A DNA stretch of 64,000 nucleotides from the NCBI GenBank assembly GCA_028554755.1, contig JAPTOF010000017.1, forward strand, positions 5,766,001 to 5,830,000, written 5' to 3'. Below are positions 34,510-46,399 of this stretch, one piece after another. A program made the position numbers and the translations under genes. This DNA comes from Cordia subcordata (taxonomy: Eukaryota; Streptophyta; Magnoliopsida; Boraginales; Cordiaceae). Numbering within the stretch: position 1 is the first letter of the stretch; each line of letters begins with the position of its first letter. The notes under the pieces are model-generated. The model was given only the letters and a program-made list of their open reading frames with translations, did no database searches and had not been told where the DNA came from.

Positions 34510-36572
34510 CTAGTGACGGTGGTGTAGGCACTCCACCGGGGTGGCTGTGAACCTAGCACTGTCTTTGCAATAGTCATACACCATGTGGTGGGCCTTGACC
34601 CACGAGAGCTGGTGGCTCTGGTGGAGGCTCAGCTCCGACACCGTCGGCTCGTTCCACCAGTACCGCTTCTCGCCGTTGCTGGTGCACCGGCTGGTGATGT
34701 CGGCAGCCGCCACATCGGCGGGGCACTCGCAGGCATCCACTTCAAAGCCCTTGTATGAGGCTACGAAGGGTGCATGGCTCCAGTCTGTCTTGACCCTTCC
34801 ACCTTGTGTGGCCCAGTCGTCAGCATTCCATATTGAACTGTACACACCCATGGCCTGGTCCTTTGGGTATGGTATGCCCTTGTGTTCCATATTGGTGTGC
34901 ACTCGTACTGGTGTCTCATCCACCAAAAATCTGAACAATCAAAAAATACCACAAGGTAATTAAAATTGAGTCAAAGAGCACCTTTTCTTGTGACAATGTC
35001 ACTTTTTAACTTCTTTTGTAAACAAATGAAAATTTTCTAGTCAATCTAGATTGAAAAATCAGGCATAGTGACAAGACTAAATATCAAGCCATGAATTCTT
35101 ACGGATCCGATTGGAAATGACAAAAGCTGAACGTACAAAATTTTTCACTGTCCAGAATTATTGCACGAGGACCCCATTTCGTACATGAAAGAAACAGTGA
35201 AAGCTTCCAAATTTCACGTAATTATTTTGTCTTAATTTATAATGTTATTACTAAATATGTTAATAAACTGGCCCACAAAAGCTGGCACAGTTTGGAATGA
35301 GTGAAAAAAGAGAAGTATCTGGCGAGTGCTATTTTTCACTTTTCAGGCCCTTTTGTTGAGAGCTAATTTGAATTGATTTTTTTTATGGACGTTTTTTACC
35401 AATTTTTGAAATAAATGTTTCCTTTAAAAAGTTAAAAATTTCCGAAACTTACACAACTCGTCGCTGGTTCCAAAGGACAGAGTAGGAATGGAAGTCTTTG
35501 GTTGGGTCGAACCAAAGATTCAGCCTTTGTTCTCTGTTGCCAACGCCATTGACATACACATTGGTCTGCACCAGATAAGGCTCACCAGTGGTGTTACCCA
35601 AGAACTCAAAATCAAACTCATTGTGATGTGGTCCATCTGATGACATCTGCCGGTACAAAAACATAATAATTCGCATGTTAGAAAATTACCATCCGTACAA
35701 AAACATAATAATTCGCATGTTAGAAAATTACCATCCATATCGAAATATAATCCACAAAATTATAACATTATAATGTTAGAAATGAAATTATCGATTTAAA
35801 TTATTTGCCGACGAAAAAGGTGGGTGGTGAGGCAGTGAATGTGAAAATGAATGCAATTTACTGCTGGGACTGTATGATTTAATGCATGCATAAAGAAAAG
35901 GAGTTGAGATCATAATTTCTTTCCCTGGAAAGAAAAAGCATTCAATATGAATCGTACTAAATGGAAAAGATTTTTTTTTTATCCTTATCATCATGATCAT
36001 AGCAGTGAGATTATGAAAGTAACTGCAGTAAAATCTAAAATAAATTTGTCTAAGTTTGCAAAGAATCTCACGTAGAAAGCAGTCACAGTTCCAGCAGAAT
36101 CACCCTCCACAAGCTTGATCTGAACGGTGACTTTACCAAACAGGTACTTCTTCTTAGATGAAAAACCAGCCCCTGAACAATAATCAAAACGCTTAACACA
36201 TTAGCATTTTGTCAAAAAGCCAAAAGAATCGCACATTTTCTAGTGTTGGAGACAAAAAAGATAATGATGATGCAACTTTAGTGGTCTAGTAATACGTTGT
36301 TCGCTTTAAATGCAAAAAGGTCACGAGCAAATTCCCGGTAACCGTAGTTGTTGTATTATCGATTTTTAACCTCCATTAAAAAAATATATATGAAAATGAG
36401 AGAGTCGGAAAATACCAGAATAGTTGTCTAGCTTCATCTTGACAAGCTCTCCCTCGTAGGTGAAATGATCAAGTGCCCAACTGGGTTGAAACACTTCGTC
36501 AAATCTTGCTGAAGTGACGAAACCAACCATCATAAGTGCAACAGTAGTGAAACACAAAAGAAAAGACCCCAT
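34510..36572 (-). CDS. XTH: Xyloglucan endotransglucosylase/hydrolase, four exons, 290 aa
   Basis: A secreted GH16 enzyme that cuts and rejoins (or hydrolyses) xyloglucan in the cell wall during growth. Exons are 36572-36416, 36172-36072, 35646-35453 and 34930-34510, all with GT-AG introns and a continuous frame. The start is ATG 36572 ([12 protein letters not shown]); an open frame extends a few codons upstream but with no ATG. A signal peptide covers residues 1-22. The catalytic motif [11 protein letters not shown] is at residues 94-104; E96, D98 and E100 of the E-x-D-x-E core are kept, and NTT at 104-106 is the usual N-glycosylation site. [11 protein letters not shown] (182-192) and DWSHAPF (200-206) are conserved. 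The C-terminal XET_C domain has YWWNEPT (241-247) and cysteines 218, 220, 233, 272 and 285. Length is normal for the family, and nothing suggests inactivation. The HNEF variant (instead of HDEI) occurs in some XTH subgroups; the exact member cannot be named here. Confidence 0.96.
35653..35736 (-). repeat. Exact 42-bp tandem duplication in XTH intron 2
   Basis: Two identical 42-bp units (starting at 35653 and 35695) contain GTACAAAAACATAATAATTC and GTTAGAAAATTACCATCC. The duplication sits only 6 bp inside the intron from the exon 3 acceptor, so it makes up the polypyrimidine/branch region of intron 2. Confidence 0.92.
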
Positions 36573-36678
36573 TGGCTTATACAAAACAACACACAGAAAT
36601 CAACCAAAATAATGAAGAGCTCAAGTGAAGCTTCTACCCTGCAGAACACACTCTGAGGTGGGGTGAGAGTTGGGGGGA

Positions 36679-36685
36679 TTTTATA
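36679..36685 (-). promoter_or_regulatory. TATA box of the XTH gene
   Basis: TATAAAA on the minus strand, about 107 bp upstream of the ATG, preceded by a GATTGGC (inverted CCAAT). Spacing suits a short 5' leader. Confidence 0.6.
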
Positions 36686-36689
36686 GCCA

Positions 36690-37160
36690 ATCTTGTTAAG
36701 GCTTCAGTGGTAAGCCACGATACCACGTCAGCAGAAATGTGTACACGTCAGTGTCCACTTCAGATTCAGTTCTGAATGTGGTCAGTGCGAAATCAAATAT
36801 TATAGCCGTTGGCCAATTGGCTTAGCTGGATTTTTGGAAGTGGTCCCTGATGGGGTGTGGGGGCACAGTCTACGAAATGGTCACTGCTGGGGGAAAAGGA
36901 TGAGTGAGTAAAGATTTGATCCAATAAAATTAGACAAAGTGGAATTCCACAGCTGGTCATTGCTCAGCCATAGTTGTCTTCTCTGCAGTAGCCTTAAAAG
37001 AAGATTACTTTCCCCGCTGCAAAGCTTTCTGATGCTCAGCATTTCACAACCTTTAGATATTTTCGCGTGTTTAACACTCTCTATTTTTATCTTTGGAATT
37101 AGAAATTTAAATAAATTTGGAGAAAAATTTGTTGTAATATAATAATAGAATGTCCGGAAT
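36690..37160. other. XTH upstream region, no further gene
   Basis: ACGTCA and CACGTCAG motifs lie around 36725-36750, candidate bZIP sites in the XTH promoter. An open frame at 36939-37142 has no recognisable domain. Confidence 0.35.
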
Positions 37161-37164
37161 TAAA

Positions 37165-37275
37165 GATAGCGTATGTGGTTGGAACTGTCTCTTCTCAGAA
37201 GTGAAGTCTTGGTTCAAATCCAACTAGAGCTAGGTTGAATTGGAGGGGTTTGTTTTAAAAAATAAAAAAAATAGA
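37165..37275 (+). mobile_element. Possible tRNA-derived SINE remnant
   Basis: A GTATGTGGTTGGAA A-box-like stretch is followed by a perfect B-box GGTTCAAATCC (37211-37221) and an A-rich tail near 37255-37272. It is short and has no clear target duplication. Confidence 0.4.
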
Positions 37276-37470
37276 TTCTTCACGTTAGTTGCTGAATTCC
37301 ATTTCATGTTCATAATTTTTATTTTGATATGCATGTAACAAGGTCACTTTTCTTTGAAGGGTAAATTATTTTATTAGTTCTTTGTTTTTATCATTATAAA
37401 CTTTTTGGCTCTTTATTTTTTAAATAGAGCATTTTAGTTTCCTGATATTATAAAATAAAAGACACTATTA

Positions 37471-37696
37471 GGGCCTATTTGAATTAGCTTTTTTTCAAGA
37501 AAAAAACACTTTTTTTTCAAAAAAATAATAATTAAATTTGCAACAACTATTTGATTTGCTTTCAAAAAAGCTGAAACTCTTAAAAAAGCTAAAATACAGC
37601 TTTTTTTAGAAGTTAGAAATTTCAACTTATAAATAAAATTATTTTTCAAAAATTGTTAAAAAAACGCTTTTAAAAAAATTCAATTCAAACGAGCCC
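37471..37696. mobile_element. PIF/Harbinger-type MITE, TTA target duplication
   Basis: 226 bp, from GGGCCTATTTGAATTAGC to GAATTCAAACGAGCCC, with TTA at 37468-37470 and 37697-37699. The interior matches 11466-11698, including the GCTGAAACTCTTAAAAAAGC-type segment. Confidence 0.7.
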
Positions 37697-37699
37697 TTA

Positions 37700-39420
37700 G
37701 TCCTTGACTTATTTCCAATCAAAATTTTAATGGGAATAACAAAATAAGCACGTCCATAATGAGGTGAAAGTCGAGTCACATGAGATGTATGTGCATATTC
37801 CGTAAAAAATTTTGATCGGAAATAAATCAAGACAAATGATATCTCTTCTATAATAAGATAAGGGACAAAATATCTCATTTAAAAGATAAAAGACTAAAAA
37901 ATATTTGTCTCTTTGACATTAAAAATAAGAAACCATTGAAATAATTTACCCTTATTTCAATTTGGAGCCATTTCTCCCATATTATGCCTCTAAGTCAGCT
38001 TATAAAAGTTTTGTTTTATCTTTCGTGTTACAATACCATATTTTAACATATAAAAAATGAGAGACAAAATAAGTTCAAATTTATAAAGGGTGACCCAAAT
38101 TATTGCACAAAAAGAGTATGATTTTCGTTTTCTGTGCATAAGCAAAAGGCGAGTATTCAATGAAAAATTATCTCCAAATTGAACTTGTTACTTAAAATTT
38201 CTTTAACCATCCTCTTACAATAAAATTACAATAATAACAATAATTACAACAACAAATTAAAATTTAATTTTATTATAATAACCATTATATTTAGTAGTAT
38301 CAAGATTTGAGAAGAATATCGACTCATATATTTGCAAACAAATAGTTTACATAGTCACCTAAATCTGTGAATAATTAAACTAATAATTCGATAATTATAA
38401 TTAAGAAAATTTACCACTTCTCATCTCAATTAATTTCTTCTTGTAATCAATCATCTCAATTAAAAAAAGTTACAAAAAGGGAAACGTGAAAAGATGAGGA
38501 GGACCTAGAGAATGATGAGATGCAACTTTTTCTCGGTTCCCTTCGTTTTTGGTTTTACTTTGGTGCTGCAGTGCCAGCTGGAGAGTACCAGGTGCACTCA
38601 TCACTGTGCCATCTTTTTTATTCATGTTTTTTTTTTAAGTTTCTGATTTAATACGTGAAAACCTATTATTATCCTATTGGAATTATTAGTACTCTGTTTT
38701 CAAACATAGAGATGTGAGCCGAATAATTGGAACTTTTGCCTTCATAAAAGAAAAAAAAAAAGAAGCAATTTTTTATGCATTACATTAAACCTTAGTCTAA
38801 CCAACTATTATAAAATTAAAAGGTATATTATAAACAATGATTACCAAAAAGCGTCCAAATTGTAAAACTTGTAGTTAGCCACATTACTAACCAGAGACTC
38901 TTGGCTCTTACTGCTTCTACAATTTACTTGGTCCTGAATTGATGTGATGCGCGAAGTACATTATATTTATATTGTGTTTGGAATAAACTTATTATAAAAC
39001 ATTTATTTTATTAAAAAAGACTGTGTTTGTTGTCTTTTTTATTTTATAAAATAAAAAATATCTTATTACAAATATTTTATAAAATATAAAAGGTGCACAC
39101 AAATTTCATACAGAATCAATGTGGAATGGAGCGTTACAAACTCACCCTTAAACACGCGATGGCATTGCGGTCTAAACATAAATAAAACAGAACCATAGTC
39201 GTCCAAGATCCCAAATAGTGTGGAATCTGCCCAGAACTTGTTCTGATACCACCTATAACGACCTAAGCCTAACTACTGGGCTGTCATCACATTGGACTTT
39301 ACAACTGGCCCAAAATGCTTAAATGGGTGATAACAATAATAGTAAATATAAATAATTGTAAAGTATACACAAATCTTATACAGGACCGATATGAGATGGG
39401 GCTTTACACATGCCACCTGC
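37700..39420. other. Gene-free stretch
   Basis: AT-rich, no gene. Part of 39080-39400 (TACAAACTCACC, GTGTGGAATCTGCCCAGAACTTG) looks like decayed LTR or repeat sequence, but no class could be assigned. Confidence 0.35.
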
Positions 39421-39428
39421 TATTGGAG

Positions 39429-39914
39429 TAGAGATGAACACAGGTTGGTTAAACCAACAAAACCAACCCAAACCAACCAAAAAGTTAGGGTTGGTTTGGT
39501 TATTTTATATTGTTAAAAATCAATTGGTTTGGTTTGATTTAAAGTAGATATCCAAATCAAACCAAACCAAATTATTTTTATCCCCAATTTTATGTATATA
39601 TTCATTCCAAATTTTATATATTTTAGGAGTCCAACCTTTAAACTCAAGACTATATTTTCAAACTTTAACTACCAAACTATAGCTTCACTTGTGTTTTGTT
39701 TTAATGGTAAAATCCTGTGACGTTAAATTTGTAATATGAATAGTAAATTAATTTTATTATGAATTTTTTTTAATTTTTTAAGAAAAAACCAAAGACAAAA
39801 CCAAATCAAACCAACATGAAAACCAATTGGTTTATATCAAATGTAAACTAATTGGTTTTGATTTGGTTTGAAATATGGTTAGAACCAAACCGAACCGAAC
39901 CATATACACTCCTA
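39429..39914. mobile_element. hAT-type MITE with 8-bp target duplication
   Basis: 486 bp. The left end is TAGAGATGAACACAGG, the reverse complement of the right end TAGGAGTGTATATGG. TATTGGAG lies at 39421-39428 and 39915-39922, a perfect 8-bp duplication, the size hAT elements make. The interior is dominated by AACCAAACC words on both strands and does not code. Confidence 0.75.
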
Positions 39915-40145
39915 TATTGGAGTTAGCATCTCATCTAAAAGTTTAAACTTATACACATTGTATTGGTATATTTATTTATTACATAAACATGTTTCCTCAC
40001 ATGCAGTGTGATTTATTTAAAATTTGTATGTGAATATTTTAATATTTTTCAATTTGTGGTGGTAGGTTTTAAACCCATGACTTAGATTCTAATACTATAT
40101 TAAAGCTACCACCTCATCTAAAACTTAAACTTTGAGATAGGGCAG
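39915..40145 (-). repeat. Dispersed repeat, inverted copy
   Basis: It contains CATCTCATCTAAAAGTTTAA, GGTTTTAAACCCATGAC and AAGCTACCACCTCATCTAAA, the reverse complement of landmarks at 18190-18450 and 53400-53680. The hAT MITE at 39429 sits at its left edge. Confidence 0.45.
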
Positions 40146-42434
40146 TAATTCAATACCCCCTACTCCCACCAAGGAAAAGTTTAAATATAATATCAATTGA
40201 TAAATTGAAAAAAAAAAAGAAGTACATCAATGGCCCTCCAAAAATTTCTCAAAACTTTATAGTTTAGTTAATATTTTCATCAATTTACATATTTTTAAAA
40301 AGTTTGGAAGTTTCCTATTTATATTTTCTCTAAACATCTCGAAATATTCATATATTTTTAATATTTTATCTTTGGTACATTTTAAATTACTTTTGGTGAT
40401 CTATATGGTGCTTCATAAGTTCAATTGAAATTTCATGAATAAAGATAAAAATTCTTGTCATTTTATAATTTTTAGAGTGGTATAACTTTCTACATTTCGG
40501 TACAAATATACCCTTTTTTGCATGTATACTTACATAAAGCTTAAATAAAAATTTAGATATTAATATAATTGTAAAGTTTTAATATTACAATGATATTTTT
40601 TAGGTTTATGATTCTAATTAGGAGTTGATTGTCTAAATTAAGATAATAAATACGTTAGACAATATATTCTTCAAGAAACAGGGTTGAGTCTGAAGTTGCG
40701 GAATTACATCCTTTGATCCGGGAGTATCTGATTAATCAAAATAATGAAATCAGAAGAAATTATTTGAGATTTATATCATATTTATTTTCAAAATTATCAT
40801 TTATTTGGTTATGGAAAATACATATCCTTGTAGATTTTAAGTTATTCGATAATTCGATTTAATTTACTTCCTTATAGGTTAGAGTATTAAAAAGAAATTC
40901 ATCATATCTTTCACCGTATTATTTTTTTATGATTAAAATGCAATTTACTTCTCGTGTACTCTAAAATTTGTATAAAATTCCATGTGATTTTGAAACTCAT
41001 TTATATCAATTTTGTGGTTTTGAAAATGTTGCACTTGGATCTCTGCCATTAATTTTTTATTAGAGTTAATGAAGAATTTTTAGAAAATGCTTCTACAATT
41101 TATTTTGACTTGTCAATAGTGAAAATACTCAAATAAATATGTCTAAATTTCCCCTCTAATTCTAAAAATGATGCAGTTTCCCTCATCTGACTTCAAATAA
41201 GGTTTAAATACGCCACTTGCGGGTCCTTTATTTATAAATATGCATTCAATTATTATTAAATATATTTGTATTTTTTTAATAAGGAGTCACTTAAACTAAG
41301 ATTTAAAATCAAATGATAGAATTTGCACTATTTTCAGAAATTGAGGGCGAAACTCGCACCATTTTTAAAAGCGAATGAGGAATTTGCACCGATTTACTTA
41401 AACCCACAAGGAATCTTATGAGACTTTCACCAAACAAGGGTAAAAATAATTTGTGTTTTCACAAATCAAGTAAATATCATTGTATAGATGTGCTTACAGA
41501 AAAAAGGATTTTAGATGTTTTCCTAGAAGTCAAGAGTGAAAATGATACTGTGTTTGTCTCTTTTTCTTTTGTCAAGAAATGAATATTGTGTTTGTCTTAA
41601 TTACGCCGGATGTGTTCACTACATATAATAATGCTTTGATATCTTGTCAATATCTATTTCAATCTCATCCTACTGGAAATGCGTTAAATGTGCAAACTTC
41701 AAAGCAAATTGCAAGAATAGAAAGAAGGATCATAAGTTTGAAGGATCTTTTTCATAATGACTAAGCTTTGTCGAGCTTTCTTGGAAATAGACAAATAAAA
41801 GAATTATTATTATTATTATTTAATTGCTTCGATTTTATTTTTATTCTTTCACTTTCTATAATTGTCATAAAACGAGCCTTTTTCAGTTATGAGATTAGTT
41901 AAACTACACAATTGAATGGAAGTTGATTTTTATTTTTTAAATCAACAATTTGGTGGTTTATATCGTAATATCGAGGGCGTCACGAATTTATTAAATTTAC
42001 AGTAGTATTTTGAACAAAGAAGTACCTTTATTATTATTTTATTACCTTTACTCTTTACGCTTATAATAATCATATGCAGCTTCTAATATTTTCTCTGAGT
42101 ATTATTATATATTTCACCTTCCAAAATTCTTATCCTTGTTCCTCCACCGTGTGTGCAGTGACAAAGCCGAAAAGAAGTTATTCAAATTAAGTGGCCATTT
42201 GATTTCCTCTTTCAAAAAGTAATGTTAAAAAGTCATTCAAAGAATAAAAGCTAGATATTTCTGTCCTTGTTATTATAAATTAATTGTCGCTCGTCCATCG
42301 ACCTTTTTCTTTAGGCACAATAAATTGGAATAAGTTAAAAAATCATATTTGCTTCTTATAATTAAAAGCCAATTACTTTCTTTGTTTTATCTTTAAGTAT
42401 GTATATGGTATATGAAAAACCCAAAAGATAGACA
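40146..42434. other. Gene-free stretch with a MITE-like repeat
   Basis: 40925-41460 resembles 56575-56900 in order of motifs: a gene-free foldback with TTTTGACTTGT-AATA, AGAGTTAA and TTTGCACTATTTT words. An (ATT) run is at 41803-41820. The open frame 41579-41764 is not convincing. Confidence 0.4.
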
Positions 42435-42546
42435 GGGTGTTTGGCTTTGCTTATTTATGAGCTTATAAGCACCTAAAAATAGCACTACCTCATATACTTT
42501 TTACTATTGTTGTTTATAAGTCCCAAATAAGTATTGCCGAACACCC
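42435..42546. mobile_element. Short MITE with GGGTGTTTGGC inverted ends
   Basis: 112 bp from GGGTGTTTGGCTTTGC to GTATTGCCGAACACCC, with GCTTATAAGCAC inside. It is related to 14421-14549. No clear target duplication. Confidence 0.55.
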
Positions 42547-42643
42547 TCAATAATTATTTGCAGGCATAAGTCATTTACATAGAAGTCCAATTATTAGCTC
42601 TTACAATAAATAGCAATTAGTGATCTTATCAGAAAAATGGCGA

Positions 42644-43335
42644 TGACAAAAAAGGGTACTTTTTTTTGGTGGCAATGCAAGGAAGGACTTGCATTGATCA
42701 TGTACAGAAGTTTGAAATCGACCCCAAAGGCTACTCTGTTTAACTAGTAACAAGATTCCACCTATGTCAAAAATAATTATAAGCAGGCCTATCTGTCCAT
42801 TTTCCTTTCCTAATTGTATTATTCTAACCTCAAACACAATTGTGACCTAAAATTATTCCTCTGTTAAAGCTACCCTTTGAACGATTCTTCGATTGCTTCC
42901 ATCCAAGTATGGTATATAATTACTCAAAGATATAATTTGTTGATCAAAGTCTTCCAAAAGTTACCCCTGTATTTATTGTAGAATCGTTAAATAATTTCAT
43001 CCTAATGAAAAAGCCAATGTGATTTCGAGCCATCTTCATAATTTTGATCCACACTCCTTGAATAAAACTGCATTTGAAAAACAGATGCTCTCTATTCTTC
43101 GTGCCTCTTCTACAGAAGCTGTAGTTCATGTCAATATTAAGTCCTCGAGATGCTAACCTTTGCTTGGTAGGCAGTCTATTATGCCAAGCAATCCATGTAT
43201 GAAAACTATGTTTTGGAAAACCAAACCACTCCCTCACAATCAACAATCTAAAATTTCATATGAATCATGTCCCATGCTGACCAAGAAGGCGAATCTCCCA
43301 CAAGAAGATCCAAGCCAGATAATTTTATCAGCAAG
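42644..43335 (-). mobile_element. LINE 3' end with zinc-binding (zf-RVT) domain remnant
   Basis: On the minus strand, 43335-42950 encodes LVGDSPSWSAWDM, a frameshift, FPKHSFHTWIAWHNRLPTKQ, and C-R-R-G...EHLFFKCSF, the zinc-binding domain after plant LINE reverse transcriptases. It ends through a 3' UTR with GCAATGCAAG and an A-tract at 42659-42668. The rest of ORF2 is absent: a 5'-truncated copy. Confidence 0.8.
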
Positions 43336-44841
43336 TCCCTCACAAGGTCTGACAACCTCCAACGTATATATTTTATTGACCTTTTATGCCTATTGGTTTA
43401 CAAGTACATACTTAGTTTTAATTTGATGTATTCTGACGATCACAATTGAAAGGTCTTTTTTGTTATGAAAATTATAAAGAGTCAATTATGCAATAAAATA
43501 ATATTTTGAAATATATATTTTTAATACTATTCACAATTACGTTATCATAGATTAATAGTCAAGGCATGAAAACTCGTAAAGATCAATTACAATTTTATTT
43601 TTAGTATTTCTTCATATTAGCGATATTTTTTATATTTGATAGTAAATTTTTAATATATTATTCATTAACTTTGAATATTTTAAAACATCTAACTTTTTTA
43701 TACGTATTATAATTTTTTCTCCTAATCTAACCTCCAAACTCCTCACCCACTTGTATGCTTGATTTTACTTTTCCGGATATATTTTGAAGACTTCGTGCAT
43801 GCATCTCCGACATAAATTAGATTCCTTGTGAAAGTGAAAGTGAGGTTTTTAATTTGGCGCAGGGGATCGGGTCAGAAACAGCACAAACGTGATTACTACA
43901 TGAAAAAATTTGTGCGTCAACATCGACATGATGACTATTATATAGGGTGCTTTTATTCCTCTAGTCATCCCACACCTAGCCATTGAATATTTGCAACCAA
44001 CTGCATTTACGTGCAAACATAACCCTAGCTTCATCAGTGTATCTACTTTTGAGTTCTTAGCCAACGTTAATAGATGTGCAAAACGATTTTGTATTTCATA
44101 AATAGAGATAGATGTAAAGACAAATGGTTCAGGTAGACTCCCTACATTTATATTCATATTTGTTGATAAAAATTTTATTCTTAAAATAAATTTTGATATC
44201 CACAAATTTATTAATAGCATTCCTTGTCCCCTAAAATACATTAGAAAAATTTTAAAATAGAAAAGTTATTGGAGTAAAACTCAAATAAGAATTCCTTTAA
44301 ATAAGAATTTGATTAAATGTAGGAAAAAATGTTAGAATAAAACTAAAACAGAAAATTCTTATATATATATGAGAAAATGATACAAATTCATTAGATGTAG
44401 AGAGAAAAATAGAGAGTCTGTTTGAGTTAGCCTTAGTTTATTTGAGGATAATATTGTAATTTAAAATTATAGAGTAACATTTTTGAGGAAAAAAACTGAA
44501 TAATTTCTAATATGATGGAAAAATCAGTTTTCAAAAGTCTTTTTCAAGAAGTTTTGATTTAAAGCTTTTGTTTTTTAATATTTGACTTTTATGTAAAATT
44601 ACTTTTAAAAATTTGTTAAATAAATTAATTTCAACTTTTAAACTTATAAAAAAATTAGGCCAAACCAATTTTTAAAATAAGAGGTAATTTAATGGCTGTT
44701 GGAGAAGGATTAACTTTTGGTTTCATTTTCTGGTTCTTAACGTGCCTCTCCTTATATTTGAGCATACAAGTTTGGCGCAGTTTATATTACTTGCACAATG
44801 AGTGTTACCTACGCCGAGGCTGACCACCAGAAGTAAAAAAG
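43336..44841. other. Gene-free stretch
   Basis: An open minus-strand frame at 43849-44241 (130 codons) shows no family, poor composition and no neighbouring exon; I do not accept it as a gene. No bounded repeat is seen. Confidence 0.4.
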
Positions 44842-44858
44842 AAAAATTGTGACATAGG

Positions 44859-45115
44859 CCCCCAGGGGCATAGGTGAGTTGGTAAGTGGTCAGGTGATTA
44901 GGGTGGAGACACCCTGACAACGCGGGATCGAATCCGTGTGGCGGCAGTACTCCGCTGAAATATTGCGGGTGCTGTTGCTGGATTTCCACGCCCGTTGGTC
45001 CTCTCCCTGGTCGGACTGCCACTCACGTACATCCCTCGATTTACCTCCCGCCTGGTTAAGGGGCCTCTGACCAGGTGGGAAAGGGGTTCTCCTTTGGTTA
45101 ACCCTTTTAGAGAAC
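44859..45115 (+). mobile_element. tRNA-derived SINE with 17-bp target duplication
   Basis: 257 bp. The A-box-like TAGGTGAGTTGG (44871-44882) and B-box GGATCGAATCC (44925-44935) mark an internal Pol III promoter. The body is GC-rich against an AT-rich background. AAAAATTGTGACATAGG occurs on both sides (44842-44858 and 45116-45132), 17 of 17 identical, typical of LINE-driven insertion. The identity of the duplication suggests a fairly recent event. Confidence 0.9.
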
Positions 45116-45132
45116 AAAAATTGTGACATAGG

Positions 45133-45935
45133 AAGAAGCGATGGAGTACACGCATGTTGATGCCCAACATATCTCTTCGGAAATGACGCCTCCAAGAATC
45201 AACTTCTTGTGATCCGTGACCTGTTTCAGCCACCATTTTTACTGTTTTCACTGTTTACGAGCATCTTGCTAAAGTAAGAATTTCTTCAAAATTAAATAAT
45301 TTTAAATTATGTACACCTTTTTGTAAATTTTTGAATCTATCACTAAAGAAATTTACCGACTTCGGAGGTCCATGACCCTTTTTTCGTATGGCCACCGGCG
45401 ACTCGATCTCATGGAGGTTTCTTCGAGATTTTGGGTATACATGACCATGGTTTGGGTGTCTAGGAATGAGTGTTCGAGAATCGAGAAGTAAAGGGGTAAA
45501 CTTCTTTCACATATACAACATGAATTTTGACCATGTAATGTAATTGGTTCTCGTGTCGATCTCAATGAATTATATATTTTTCTATAAAGATAAATCTTTG
45601 TTCACTAGGCAAGAGGATAGCAAATTATCCCAAGGTCAAATGGAGCATACATGAAGTAGTCACATGCTTTCTCTATTCTTTTCTCTCGCACAGTTGGGTC
45701 ATCCTAGATTTGGATTAGAAACTTCATTTACGAAATAAATCATCACATGTTGGGATAAAAGGGTGGTTCCCCGTGAATCATATCTCCAATTAGTATTTTT
45801 TTTTTCCTTTGTTTTTAGCTCAAGATATTGCCTCCGTGATTTAATTTGGGGTTCTCTAATTTTACACGAGTTGTTTGATTTCTTGTAAGATCTTTAAGTC
45901 CGAATAGAATAGAAGTCATCTGGTCCTAAATAAAG
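45133..45935. other. Gene-free stretch
   Basis: An open minus-strand frame at 45353-45565 has no recognisable domain. Nothing else is supported. Confidence 0.4.
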
Positions 45936-46391
45936 TAGAGATGGAAAAACGGGTTGAGGCTCGTGGGTCAACCTGTCTAACTTGCCAAAAAATGGGATTA
46001 GGGTTGATGAATTAATGACTCGCTAGACAAACAGGTCAACCTGATCTAACCCTTCAAATTAGTGGGTCGGGTTGGGTCACCCCCCAGCGAGTGGCCTGCG
46101 AACTTGTCAAAATGACCTGTTTAACCAGTAAATCCGCCAAGCTTGCAAAAACGACCCATGAACCCGCATGACCAACATGACCAGCCAAAACGACTCACAA
46201 ACTGGCAAAAAATGACCCGCGAACTCACCAAAGTGACCTATCTAACCTGTTATAATAACCCGCTTAACCCAGCAACCATTAGGGTTGGTTTAGGGTTTTA
46301 ATACCATTGGCCCATTGAGTAAAGGGTCAACCCGACCCGACAACCCCCATAAACGAGTTAAGTTGACCAATGAATGCCCGTTTACCACTCC
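45936..46391. mobile_element. hAT-type MITE with GACCCG internal repeats
   Basis: 456 bp. It starts TAGAGATGGAAAAACGGG; the reverse complement of the right end is GGAGTGGTAAACGGGC. Flanks are AAATAAAG (45928-45935) and AAATAGAG (46392-46399), 7 of 8. The interior is a degenerate array of GACC-GCGAAC-CGCC-AAA words. Confidence 0.65.
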
Positions 46392-46399
46392 AAATAGAG

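Noticed and set aside
36573..36584. Extended XTH N-terminus (four codons upstream of ATG 36572)
   Set aside because: The upstream codon is TTG; plant nuclear genes start at ATG, and MGSFLL begins a normal signal peptide.
43849..44241. 130-codon minus-strand frame
   Set aside because: No family resemblance, no promoter or exon neighbours; composition looks like random AT-rich sequence.
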